From: Epithemia pelagica
Lineage: Eukaryota > Bacillariophyta > Bacillariophyceae > Surirellales > Surirellaceae
Reading direction: 5' to 3'
Assembly: GCA_946965045.2 (NCBI GenBank)
Contig: OX337238.1
Coordinates: 1,612,001 to 1,676,000 of the forward strand
DNA length: 64,000 bases
The first letter of the stretch is position 1; each line of letters begins with the position of its first letter. Below are positions 30,016 through 39,132 of the stretch, one piece after another. The translations under genes were made by a program, and so were the position numbers. Under the pieces are notes generated by a model. That model did no database searches. It had not been told where the DNA came from and saw nothing but the letters and a program-made list of their open reading frames with translations.

Positions 30016-30431
30016 AAAAATATCAACAGCAAAGGACCAACCAAACCAAATGCAGGAATGTTTCGTACAGAAGGGTCAACAGGAATGGAGAGGGGGCGTC
30101 GGATTTCGAGATGACACGAAAATGTGGCTCTGCGATTGCTGTGGCGTCTCATGTGTTTGTCACTTGAGTATCCGTTTTATGGAACGATATTCATTGAACT
30201 ACCTATTAGAGACTGGAAACGTAGGAGTAAAGATGACGGCATCATTATACAACTAGCTATACTATATAGAGTATGGGGCCTTCTTGTGGGAGCCATAAGC
30301 GCGACTAAATCAATTCGGGTGACCGCTTTTGGTATCTTTTGAAGAGGGGGTGTTGGACCATGGCATTCTTCTTCCCTTCTTCCACCACAAGAACAATACG
30401 GCAGCAATGCTGACGTGCTGGTTCGACCATC
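30016..30431. other. intergenic region, no gene seen
   Basis: Short AT-rich spacer between two plus-strand genes. Nothing distinct found. Confidence 0.5.
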
Positions 30432-31976
30432 ATGGACTGCAGTAGTCTCTGGTTTCCGCGGTCTGTTCGGACAATGGTTCGGACAAGTTCTCCATTCTCC
30501 ATTCCAACAACAACAACAAGGAGGAGAAGGAGGACTGCCACCAATACAAACAGGACGATGATACATTCCTTTGACAGCTTCATTTTTAGGAGGAACCATC
30601 AAACGAAAAGCACTGTTGAAACAACAACAACAACAACACCTAGGCTGCGATTGGTATGGGAACAACAAAGACCTCCTCCATCTTTTACGACCTCAAAATC
30701 ATCGGACCAAGTAGCAGAAACCAACCAGGACAACAACAACCATCATGATGATGATGATGACGACGGACGATATCGACACATTTCCTTGCAGCCATGTCCG
30801 ATCCAAAACGAGGAGACGGCAACACTAGTGGAAGGTAGCAAAAGCAACGACGCCACTTTTATGAACGAGGACGAAATACCGGGTATTTCCAACACCGTCT
30901 TGCAACAGAAACGCCTCGAACGATACAGGGCGCATATCGATCATGACGGTTTGGTACCAGACACGTTGAATGTCGTTTATGAGGATGACTGGATTGTCGT
31001 GATTGACAAACCGTCGGGGTTGCGTACCGTGCCTGGACGCTATCATCGACCCAGTGTGCTCGATTGGGTATATCGACGCTATGGTCCCGACACTGTCACG
31101 GAGCATGACAAGGACAACAACGACTCCACCGTAATGATTCCGGATCACATGGTCTGTCATCGATTGGACATGGACACATCGGGATTGGTCGTCTTTGGTC
31201 GGTCGCGAGCCATTACCAAACAATTGCAACGTCAATTTCGTGAGCACCAAGTCCACAAGGAATACCAAGCGCTCTTGTTCGGACATTGGCCTGTCGAGTA
31301 TTGTACGCGAGGGTGCATGGATTTGCCACTTCAGCGAGACATGTTTCATCCACCCTTTGGTCGTATTGCCACACCGCACTCGGTCGCGCGGACCCACGAC
31401 CAACTCTTGAGGCAACAACAACAACAGCAGGAGGCTCAGGAACCACCACAACAAGAACGACCACCCAACTGGAGTCGTCCCTATCGCAAAGATCCCAAAC
31501 CTAGTCAAACGTACTTTGAGATTGTATCGCTCGATACAACACGGATTCGTCGTTTGCCTTATACGCGGATTCGATTGCTACCCACCACTGGTCGCATGCA
31601 TCAATTGCGGATTCATTGTGCCGCCGTTGGATATCCCATTATGGGCGACTCCACATATTGTCTCTATGGCGAAGCAGCCTATCTAGGAGGATTGCAAAAC
31701 ATTGATTGCGTTTTGTGGAATCGTTCCGCTACGCACAATCATGACAACAACAACAACAACAACAACGACACGAGTGGTGGTGGTGAATATCGTCCCTTGG
31801 TGCGTGGCGTGCCCTTGTCCATTCACGAGGAATGGAGTAATTTGTTTCCTCCACATGCCAAACCCTTGTGTTTGCATGCTTCGACCTTGTCCTTTTATCA
31901 TCCGGTCCACACACGGCAACGCCTGTCCTTTCATGTGGATCCCACCTATGAAACGGCTTGTTTGCACGATTTGTAG
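30432..31976 (+). CDS. RluA-family RNA pseudouridine synthase
   Basis: 514 residues from ATG 30432. The catalytic block is VCHRLDMDTSGLVVFGRS with the nucleophile D246, followed by KEYQALLFG and, near the end, TTGRMHQLRIHCAAVGYPIMGD, the two other RluA signatures. VVYEDDWIVVIDKPSGLRTVPG is the usual first strand-loop of the domain. The enzyme isomerises uridine to pseudouridine in rRNA or tRNA. The first 60 residues are rich in Arg, Ser and Thr and nearly free of acids, which suggests a mitochondrial or plastid targeting peptide. Gln- and Asn-rich inserts (about 325-345 and 440-450) are low complexity. No S4 domain is seen. Confidence 0.9.
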   Translation: MDCSSLWFPRSVRTMVRTSSPFSIPTTTTRRRRRTATNTNRTMIHSFDSFIFRRNHQTKSTVETTTTTTPRLRLVWEQQRPPPSFTTSKSSDQVAETNQDNNNHHDDDDDDGRYRHISLQPCPIQNEETATLVEGSKSNDATFMNEDEIPGISNTVLQQKRLERYRAHIDHDGLVPDTLNVVYEDDWIVVIDKPSGLRTVPGRYHRPSVLDWVYRRYGPDTVTEHDKDNNDSTVMIPDHMVCHRLDMDTSGLVVFGRSRAITKQLQRQFREHQVHKEYQALLFGHWPVEYCTRGCMDLPLQRDMFHPPFGRIATPHSVARTHDQLLRQQQQQQEAQEPPQQERPPNWSRPYRKDPKPSQTYFEIVSLDTTRIRRLPYTRIRLLPTTGRMHQLRIHCAAVGYPIMGDSTYCLYGEAAYLGGLQNIDCVLWNRSATHNHDNNNNNNNDTSGGGEYRPLVRGVPLSIHEEWSNLFPPHAKPLCLHASTLSFYHPVHTRQRLSFHVDPTYETACLHDL

Positions 31977-32774
31977 CATGCTATTAGAGAGTATGCGGAA
32001 AACACGCTGGTTCGGCAATCATAACAACCGGCTGTGGTGCACACCGTTGCACGAAATCCATTTTAGGGTTCATCCCACTTCAAAGCACACAAATCTTGCT
32101 CTTGTAGTCAACGGGGAAGCGAGCTTTCATGTGATTCAAGAAATCAGTACCAAGCATGTCAATGTCCGCCAAAGATGTCTGTCATGCGGAGAAAGAGTGA
32201 CCTCCTGGCGGGTTTCCCCGTTCAAGGCAATCCTTGCAGAAGTATTCCCAATCTCCTCGCAACCCTCCATCAATCTGTCCCTGGTTGGATTTCCAACAAA
32301 GGTACAAGTGGCATTCTTCCGACTCTAGACGGTATGTGGCACCTCGGATGATCTCTCTCCGATAGTGCCATGCGCAAAAAAGGACGTATCAGAAAGTTTG
32401 TTGCTTATTCGTAGGAGTAAATTAGTGTATCTGGTCGAGTCTATCCGAGAATGAAATTGACAGTTTCGATTTCAGTCAGTCGACAGACCCATCAATCAAG
32501 CGCGCCTGTCTATCAAGGACGAGACGTTCTCAAACCCTCAAGAAAAACGACTCTGCTCGACAACGTCATGATATTGCATGGAGTCCATGTCCTCTACACA
32601 AGAGTCTCCCTCTGGCTGGATCAGAATGTAGTAGCTTTACAGAGAAGGCCAATCTCTGTCGATATATCTTTGAAACCATCTTGCAAGAAGAACCGACTGA
32701 CGAAAGAGAAATCGAATCCAAGCATCCACAAGTGTTATAATCAGAACTCATGCACACCAGTTTCAATGTCATCT
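31977..32774. other. intergenic region, no gene seen
   Basis: Space between the convergent pseudouridine synthase and the minus-strand membrane-protein gene. The open frames overlap and lack domain character. Confidence 0.5.
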
Positions 32775-33770
32775 TCATGTGTGCATATTCGTGTTCCGCT
32801 TCACTTGTTCCTTGGGTAACTTGGCCAGGAGCGTGCGTCGTTGTCGTCGCAACACAACGAGCAACACCAAAATAATTCCCACCAGCCACAGGGTCACCGG
32901 GGCTTGTTGGACATCGTCCACCATAACATAATCGTCCGTGGCACTCTGTCCCAATTCCAAATTGCCTTCGGACTGGGGGACAGCATGATGATCGGATCCA
33001 ACAAAGCCCAATTCCTGCAAGGTATCGGCAAACACGACATCGTCCACGGCGGCATCGTCGTCCAAAGTGCTGGAGGAAGAAGTGCCAGGACCAGTCTTGG
33101 TGTTGTTGTCGTGGTCGTCCGGATCATTCGTGGAGGAGGACGGAAGTGACTCTGACGAGGGTGGTGGATCCTTTGGAACTAGGGATGGTGCCTGAGGTGG
33201 TGGAAGTTGTTGTTCCTGTTGTTGCTGCTGCAGATACACGGGTGGTGGACTCACAACCGCTTGCGGCAACTGGGGTGGTACGGATTGCATCCATGATTGT
33301 GGTGACTGTGCCGACTGCATCACCCAATTGGGAGGAGCTTGCAGTTGTACTTGCGGTGTCGGTAGGGGTTGTCCCTGCATAAAGACTTGTTGTTGTGGTG
33401 GCGGCGGCAGTGACGCCCCCACAAACTGTTGCTGTTGCAGCTGCTGTTGAAGCTGAAGCTGCAGCTGAGGCAATGCAGGAGATGCACCATCGTTCGTCAA
33501 ACCAACGACACCGCCTGGATTGAACTGAGAATGAGCGACTGGAACAGCAGGGGCATCTTGCGGTGAAGACGGTAGACCTGTTGTAGTAGTAGCAGTCGCC
33601 TCCACATTGTCCTTTTTGGCTTGTTCGGGTGGTGATTGTCCTCCTTCTTGCAAGGACCGTCGCTGTCGAAGCTGGCGAGGGGAAGTTGAGGACGAGGACC
33701 CGAGCGGCACGACGTTTTGGCCAGTTAGCGAGGAATGCGAACCCCCAGCACCACGCAACGACGAAGACAT
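32775..33770 (-). CDS. Gln/Pro-rich single-pass membrane protein
   Basis: 331 residues from the ATG at 33770. Earlier in-frame ATGs at 33845 and 34025 exist, but the sequence between looks like an untranslated leader (AACAACCACACTCACC before the ATG). The body is Gln, Pro and Ser-rich, then acidic, with TDDYVMVDDVQQ before a membrane segment LWLVGIILVLLVVL and a basic tail RRQRRTLLAKLPKEQ. The plan (long disordered part, acidic patch with a D-x-V-VD motif, one C-terminal membrane helix, basic tail) is the same as in the gene at 1-2076, so the two may be distant relatives. No signal peptide is seen from this start, so tail anchoring is possible. Function unknown. Confidence 0.65.
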   Translation of the reverse strand: MSSSLRGAGGSHSSLTGQNVVPLGSSSSTSPRQLRQRRSLQEGGQSPPEQAKKDNVEATATTTTGLPSSPQDAPAVPVAHSQFNPGGVVGLTNDGASPALPQLQLQLQQQLQQQQFVGASLPPPPQQQVFMQGQPLPTPQVQLQAPPNWVMQSAQSPQSWMQSVPPQLPQAVVSPPPVYLQQQQQEQQLPPPQAPSLVPKDPPPSSESLPSSSTNDPDDHDNNTKTGPGTSSSSTLDDDAAVDDVVFADTLQELGFVGSDHHAVPQSEGNLELGQSATDDYVMVDDVQQAPVTLWLVGIILVLLVVLRRQRRTLLAKLPKEQVKRNTNMHT

Positions 33771-34740
33771 GGTGAGTGTGGTTGTTTCGACGTGATTCGT
33801 CTCCTCCTTTTTCTGGTTGGACCAGGCTTCGTTGTAATGATTCATAATCGTACTGCTGCTTTTGATCTCGGATATCGACTGTATCGGAATGCAGATATCA
33901 GCGGTTCTTCGATTGAGATGATTGATGGTCGAAATGGGGGAATGTTCGAAGTTTTGTACTCCTTTTGGGCGCGTCGAAGTTTTGAAAATGGAAAGGGAAA
34001 AGGGAAGCGTCATAGTCATAGTCATTGGGACATACTCCTCTCTTGTCTAATAAGGGTGCGATTGGGGGGGTACCTTTGTTCGTCCGTCATCCGAAAGGAA
34101 AAAATTGTCTCGTATTTTTTCCCAAAGCGCCAGCCGGGTGATATCGCCAGCCTCCCTTCGATCGTTCGAAATAGACGCGCCGGTCACGCCTTGTATTGCT
34201 GGCACAAGGGCCAGGAATCGTCTCACTTTTCCAGCAACACCACAAAAGACGACCATGAGCACACCAAAAACCAAAAGAAAACCATCCAGCCGTACGAACG
34301 AACACAGCGACAACTTTATGGCCAAAACCATCCACCTAGATCACAAGTGAAGGCGGAATACATCAAAGGACGGATGACAACATAAAACATGACAATCAAC
34401 CACTGCAATGATGAAGCGAAGGTTTGACAGCGTCATCATGGGGTATGTAAGCCCAGGAAGCAGGAAGCCTAAACTAGTAGTGGACTATGCTTTTATCTTT
34501 CCCATAGACAAAGTGCCAGGAGCTTGTGTTGATACTCCTAGAGGTGCATTGCACCATGTGTGTGTATTTCATGGTGTGCGTGTGATGATTCCGTGAAGCT
34601 TGATCCACTACTACGTAAAGAGTACTCGCTTCTGAAACAGTATAGACTTTAGAGTACAAAATGGGCTTGTAGATTTCTCTGTGCATGTCTCGTCAAGTCT
34701 CACGGCTCACGGTTCCTGTTTCCCATTCATTAGCGCAAGC
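33771..34740. other. intergenic region, no gene seen
   Basis: Upstream flank of the membrane-protein gene up to the left inverted repeat of the next transposon. Short open frames only. Confidence 0.5.
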
Positions 34741-34786
34741 GGCTACACAATACAAGCTGAGTTCAGGGAGTATGTTCCTGACGTAG
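34741..34786 (+). repeat. left inverted repeat of the 9.7-kb transposon
   Basis: Contains TACAAGCTGAGTTCAG (34751-34766) and ATGTTCCTGACGTAG (34772-34786). It pairs with 44430-44475 on the opposite strand with seven mismatches in 46. Confidence 0.75.
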
Positions 34787-34994
34787 ACCCCTCGTAGATT
34801 TAGTACCATAAAATATAATCCTCAATAGCGTTTGGCCTGACTAGTGAATGAAAGTGTCCGACTCGTGACAACCCAGTGTCTGAATAATAAATTTTTTATT
34901 CGTACCGTGATGTGTGACAGCTTCCGAACGCTAGAATTCCGTCGAAAATGATGAAAAAACGGTTGTTGTCTAACGACCATGGTGAAGGGCCATC

Positions 34995-35083
34995 CCAACC
35001 GCAAACGATGTTGCCGAGCTGCATCCGGACGCTTTAGGGTTTACTTGAAACACCCCCAACGGGGCAACATCGTTTGCGGTTGG
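34995..35083. repeat. perfect 21-bp inverted repeat before the transposase start
   Basis: Arms 34995-35015 (CCAACCGCAAACGATG...) and 35063-35083 are exact reverse complements with 47 bp between them. The second arm ends 11 bp before the transposase ATG at 35095, so the transcript leader could fold into a hairpin, or the arms could bind a protein. Confidence 0.9.
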
Positions 35084-35094
35084 CATCATCCTCA

Positions 35095-38000
35095 ATGACA
35101 CGATCATCGGACCCAACCGACGCAACACAGTCTCGGATGGAACGAAGTTTATCTACGAAAGAGGTTCTTGACGTCTTCAAGACGCGATGCTCCCCAACCT
35201 CGTTTGGATTCTGCGACAAGTGGATCCAAGACACCAACATTGTAGGATACATGAGCACTTGGTTGCCAGGACTGTCAACAACCAGACTGCATCTTGTTTT
35301 GTCTAAAGATGTTGTCCTTAAACTCTGTTTCGAAGCTGAGACGTCGGAACCAAACAAGTTTGGCTGGTACCGCCACAAAGTCACAATCCAAAAGAAAAGA
35401 TACACATTCTTTTATGTAAGCTCCGACACAACAACACGGCCAGTGATATTCGACGATCACCAAGAATGGCTGGAGGCTGCAGAAACGAACACGATTCGGC
35501 GGTCGGGACGAGCGAAGCCAACGAAGCGAAGGAACGAAGAGTCACCAGGGTTGCGTGAAGGCACGCTAAATACATCCAAGCAAGCAAGAAACACTTCAAC
35601 TCCACCAGCAATCAAGAGCACTGCAACGCAGCAACATGGTCAACCGCCACAAATTGGAGACAGCCCTACCGAAATGCAAACGTCACCACCTCACGACAAC
35701 ACAAATCAGGTGCTTGTTGGAGCAATCCAACATCCTGAATTGGCCACAGACGAAATCGGCCATGACCATCCACAGAGTTTGCCGATTGGTTTTTCAGTTT
35801 TCGAGAGTGAGATGATCCAAGGTCTATCGCAACAAATGGAAAGCGCCTATTTTGATGAGCCAAGGAACCGTAGGCTCTTTGCCGGCAAATGCGATTCTCC
35901 AGGATCGTCAAAACGAAATCTTGAGCGATGGATAGAAACCCTTGAAAGGGCCATTTCCAACGTGGAGGCACTTCCGAATGTGGTTAACAAGGGAGACATC
36001 TTCCCCCTCAACCAGGAACAGCAACAGAGGGTACTGCTCAAGGCAACGTATTTACAACTTTCTTATAAGATAACGTTGCTTGATATGCCACACGGTCGTA
36101 CATGGCTGAACTGCATAAGCGAAGCCATTAGCAAAATGGAACAGATTTATGGTGAAAAAGTAAAAAAACATCCCAAGACCATTGCTCGTTTTCACAGGTA
36201 CTTTCGGGAAAACGACAGTTTCCCTCATCCCAACTACCACGTTCATATTGGGAAAGAGCCATCGCCCGTCTTATTCGTTCACATACCTGAAGCAAAGGTA
36301 AAGTTTGAATGCTGGGCAAAGGAAAACCTGAGCACTCTTACAACAGAGTCTGCTCTAATGTACCGGAGGACAACATTGCTTCCGGATATGCATACCATGA
36401 TCGTACAAGAGTGCATGGATACGAATGCAACGCCAGTATCGTACGAGGCCTTCTTGGCATCGATGAAGCTTTCCACCATTTCGCAAAGCACAGCGTGGCG
36501 ATGTATTGCTGCTGCAGGGTTCGTGTTCAAGGAACACACGAAAACATACTTCACTGATCAACACGAAAATGCTGAGAATGTTGCCCACAGAGCTGCTTTT
36601 GTCAAGAAGTACTTTAAGTGGGAAGAGTTGTCGTATTGGTGGGTGCAGCTCCCTACCGAGGATGCAATCAAACTTGAAAACGAAGGGAATGCGGGCAAGG
36701 AGAAGCTCTTGCCAAACAGCTTTGTATTTGAGTACACTGATGTAACAACAGGCAAGCAGATGCGGGAGTACCATGTTGATGCCTTCCCAAGCGAATTTGA
36801 ACGGTACATCAAACCAGAAAACACAATTCACAATGGAAACTTGTCACACAGGTTTCCCTCCGACCGCAAACCTGTCATCCTCATCGGCCAGGACGAATCG
36901 ATCTACAAGCAGTTTTCCTTCTCGTCTAAGGCATGGTACACTAAAGATGGCGCAACTAAAATGCTGCCAAAGGATGATGGACATGGGATGATGATCAGCG
37001 CTTTTGTAAGCCGATCATGGGGCTTCCTTATGAACGGAAACCCGTTGCTTGCTGCGAGTCTTTTTCGGATTAATGAACTCCGTCTACATGAGACACACAA
37101 CAAATACGTCTCTACCGAGGCTGCAGTGAACCTCAATGGTCACACTGCCAAGACTCCAATTACCAATGCCCAACCGTTCACTCGCTTTTTTGAATACGGA
37201 GCAGATAAAGAGGGATATTGGAATTATGAATACATGGCCTTGCAGTTGGAGGATATTGTCGATTGCCTCGTGGTCATGTTCCCCGCCCATGACTTTGTCT
37301 TTTTGTTCGACCAAAGCAGTGGTCATGGAAAACAACAATCCGATGGGTTAAATGCTCTGAACATGAATAACGACTGGGGAGGAGCTGTTCCCAGCATACG
37401 GGACACACAAATTATTGATCAAGCTTGCCTTGGCCCGTACAACCATGACGACAAACTACGAGTTGGTGACGTACAACACCTCGTCTATCAGGAGAACGAT
37501 CGTGGTCCAGTTGCTAAAAAAGGCCATCGTCTCAATGACGCGCAGCGTGTCGCATCGGAGAATACACACCGAACTGGTAGAAAGAAAAAGCGCAACCTCA
37601 CAAAGAAGGAGCTCATGGCAAAACTTGTCCGGGTCATGGGACCTGGAATGCAACGTTCATTTCAATCGAAAAATGCTGGTGAACTACAGGACCTTTGTAA
37701 ACGCTCCAACATTGCAACGGTGATTGAAGATGATGTGATCGAGGAAGGCTGGATGAATGCTGCAAAAGGGCTCTTTCAAGTGTTATGGGAGCGGGGGTGG
37801 ATAGACCCTAACAACATGATCAAGTACGTCAAGACAACCAGAGATGCATGGTTGGAAGCGGATAAGAAGACTGTGAAAGAAGCCTATCAGGCGGACTACA
37901 AAAAGTACTCTATGGTTCATCTGATGAGCGAATGCTCCGATTTCAAGAACGAAAAATCTGCAATGGAGAAGCTGGCGGAAGACTTGTCTGAACGACATCA

Positions 38001-38403
38001 TTGCAGGATCGAGATTCTCGTATCGACCAAGTATCACTGTGAAATGGCCGGTGAGGGGATCGAGTATGGCTGGGGTTACTCAAAAAAAGTCTTTCGTGCT
38101 TTCTCACTGAATGAGAAGAAAGACAAAGCTGCCTTTTTACGATGTTTGACAGCGAGCCTGAAGAAAACAACACCCGAAATCATGCGGAAAATGTCAGCAA
38201 AGGCACGTCGCTATATGCTCGCGTACTTGTTAAACGATCAAAATTCCAACAACAGAGACTATGCAGCTGCGGGCCTCTCGTATGCCGAAATTGAAAAGAT
38301 GTCAAAAGCAATCAAGTGTCACCGATCCGCCTTCGACCAAGATCATGGCTTCATCTCACGTCTCTGGAGAGAAACGCAAGGATCTGGTGCAGTAGAAACC
38401 TGA
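35095..38403 (+). CDS. large DDE transposase
   Basis: 1102 residues, intact, from ATG 35095; the frame is open 21 bases further up only from TTG. The N-terminal 200 residues are partly disordered (RRSGRAKPTKRRNEES). Candidate catalytic residues are D600 (LIGQDESIYKQF), D739 (FLFDQSSGHG) and E983/E990 in KYHCEMAGEGIEYGWGYSKK. The pair D-x-S-S-G-H and Y-H-C-E...I-E-x-x-W recalls Tc1/IS630-type (DDE_3) transposases and the large DDE endonucleases spread in fungi and stramenopiles. The protein would cut and paste the surrounding 9.7-kb element in the nucleus. It is the only fully intact large gene of that element. Confidence 0.8.
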   Translation: MTRSSDPTDATQSRMERSLSTKEVLDVFKTRCSPTSFGFCDKWIQDTNIVGYMSTWLPGLSTTRLHLVLSKDVVLKLCFEAETSEPNKFGWYRHKVTIQKKRYTFFYVSSDTTTRPVIFDDHQEWLEAAETNTIRRSGRAKPTKRRNEESPGLREGTLNTSKQARNTSTPPAIKSTATQQHGQPPQIGDSPTEMQTSPPHDNTNQVLVGAIQHPELATDEIGHDHPQSLPIGFSVFESEMIQGLSQQMESAYFDEPRNRRLFAGKCDSPGSSKRNLERWIETLERAISNVEALPNVVNKGDIFPLNQEQQQRVLLKATYLQLSYKITLLDMPHGRTWLNCISEAISKMEQIYGEKVKKHPKTIARFHRYFRENDSFPHPNYHVHIGKEPSPVLFVHIPEAKVKFECWAKENLSTLTTESALMYRRTTLLPDMHTMIVQECMDTNATPVSYEAFLASMKLSTISQSTAWRCIAAAGFVFKEHTKTYFTDQHENAENVAHRAAFVKKYFKWEELSYWWVQLPTEDAIKLENEGNAGKEKLLPNSFVFEYTDVTTGKQMREYHVDAFPSEFERYIKPENTIHNGNLSHRFPSDRKPVILIGQDESIYKQFSFSSKAWYTKDGATKMLPKDDGHGMMISAFVSRSWGFLMNGNPLLAASLFRINELRLHETHNKYVSTEAAVNLNGHTAKTPITNAQPFTRFFEYGADKEGYWNYEYMALQLEDIVDCLVVMFPAHDFVFLFDQSSGHGKQQSDGLNALNMNNDWGGAVPSIRDTQIIDQACLGPYNHDDKLRVGDVQHLVYQENDRGPVAKKGHRLNDAQRVASENTHRTGRKKKRNLTKKELMAKLVRVMGPGMQRSFQSKNAGELQDLCKRSNIATVIEDDVIEEGWMNAAKGLFQVLWERGWIDPNNMIKYVKTTRDAWLEADKKTVKEAYQADYKKYSMVHLMSECSDFKNEKSAMEKLAEDLSERHHCRIEILVSTKYHCEMAGEGIEYGWGYSKKVFRAFSLNEKKDKAAFLRCLTASLKKTTPEIMRKMSAKARRYMLAYLLNDQNSNNRDYAAAGLSYAEIEKMSKAIKCHRSAFDQDHGFISRLWRETQGSGAVET

Positions 38404-38814
38404 TCTAATCTCCATTTATCATCAAAATGCATGTAACTTAACTATTTATAACAGCAATCCATTTTATTGAATGTATTTCTTGTCAGTTATTGGTATCAAT
38501 GATCACTTCCGTGTTGCGTGCTCGTGTTGCGTGTTGGATTATCAGTTTGTAAGTACCTCGAAAATGTGAGAGAGCGAGAAAATGGACGATTTTTGGAGCA
38601 GACCTCGCGCGAAACACGCCTCCCTCTCCGAAAACGCGCACGCATCGCAAAACTGGCACGCAAATCCTTAAGTAACTCAGCCCACATACCAAAACTTCAC
38701 CGTTTTTTAGTATGTGAGCTCAAGATTTTTTTTTGGAATGTGAGCTGAGGGCTGAGGAGAATGCTGCGTTTCGTGTTTCTTGTGTTTCGTGTTTCGAGTT
38801 TTTGCGTTTCGACC
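38404..38814. other. spacer inside the 9.7-kb transposon
   Basis: No gene seen. Two GTGTTGCGTG words near 38510-38535 and two TGTGAGCT words near 38715 and 38743. Confidence 0.5.
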
Positions 38815-39120
38815 ATGGGGAAACCAAGCCCTAAGAAACAGTATTCAAAAGCAGGCGCTCAAAAACGAGACAGCATGAGTGACAAAGGAAATCTTGACGC
38901 TCTTATACTTGCAATAGATGCAGCGGAAGAGCAGTCAGCCAAAGCAGCAGCGGCGCCCGAAGCAGCAGCAGCCGCAGCACCCGAAGCAGCAGCAACAGAC
39001 GAAGCGACAACAACAAAGCACCATCGGTTTCTTTCGGATCAAGACTTTGCCGAAGTGAAGGATAAAAAGCTTGCAGATGTTCGGCGTGGCCATCCAGAGA
39101 AGGACCACAGCAAACAGTAG
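38815..39120 (+). CDS. small Ala/Lys-rich protein, or N-terminal part of the SET gene
   Basis: 101 residues from ATG 38815 (context ACCATGG; an ATG 54 bases earlier is in frame). Basic start (MGKPSPKKQYSKAG), an Ala-Pro-Glu repeat (APEAAAAAAPEAAA) and a charged end. It stops with TAG at 39118-39120. The SET gene continues in exactly the same frame 12 bases later with its own ATG at 39133, so this may be the N-terminal tail of that protein cut off by a nonsense change. Function unknown. Confidence 0.5.
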   Translation: MGKPSPKKQYSKAGAQKRDSMSDKGNLDALILAIDAAEEQSAKAAAAPEAAAAAAPEAAATDEATTTKHHRFLSDQDFAEVKDKKLADVRRGHPEKDHSKQ

Positions 39121-39132
39121 TCGGAAACTCAA

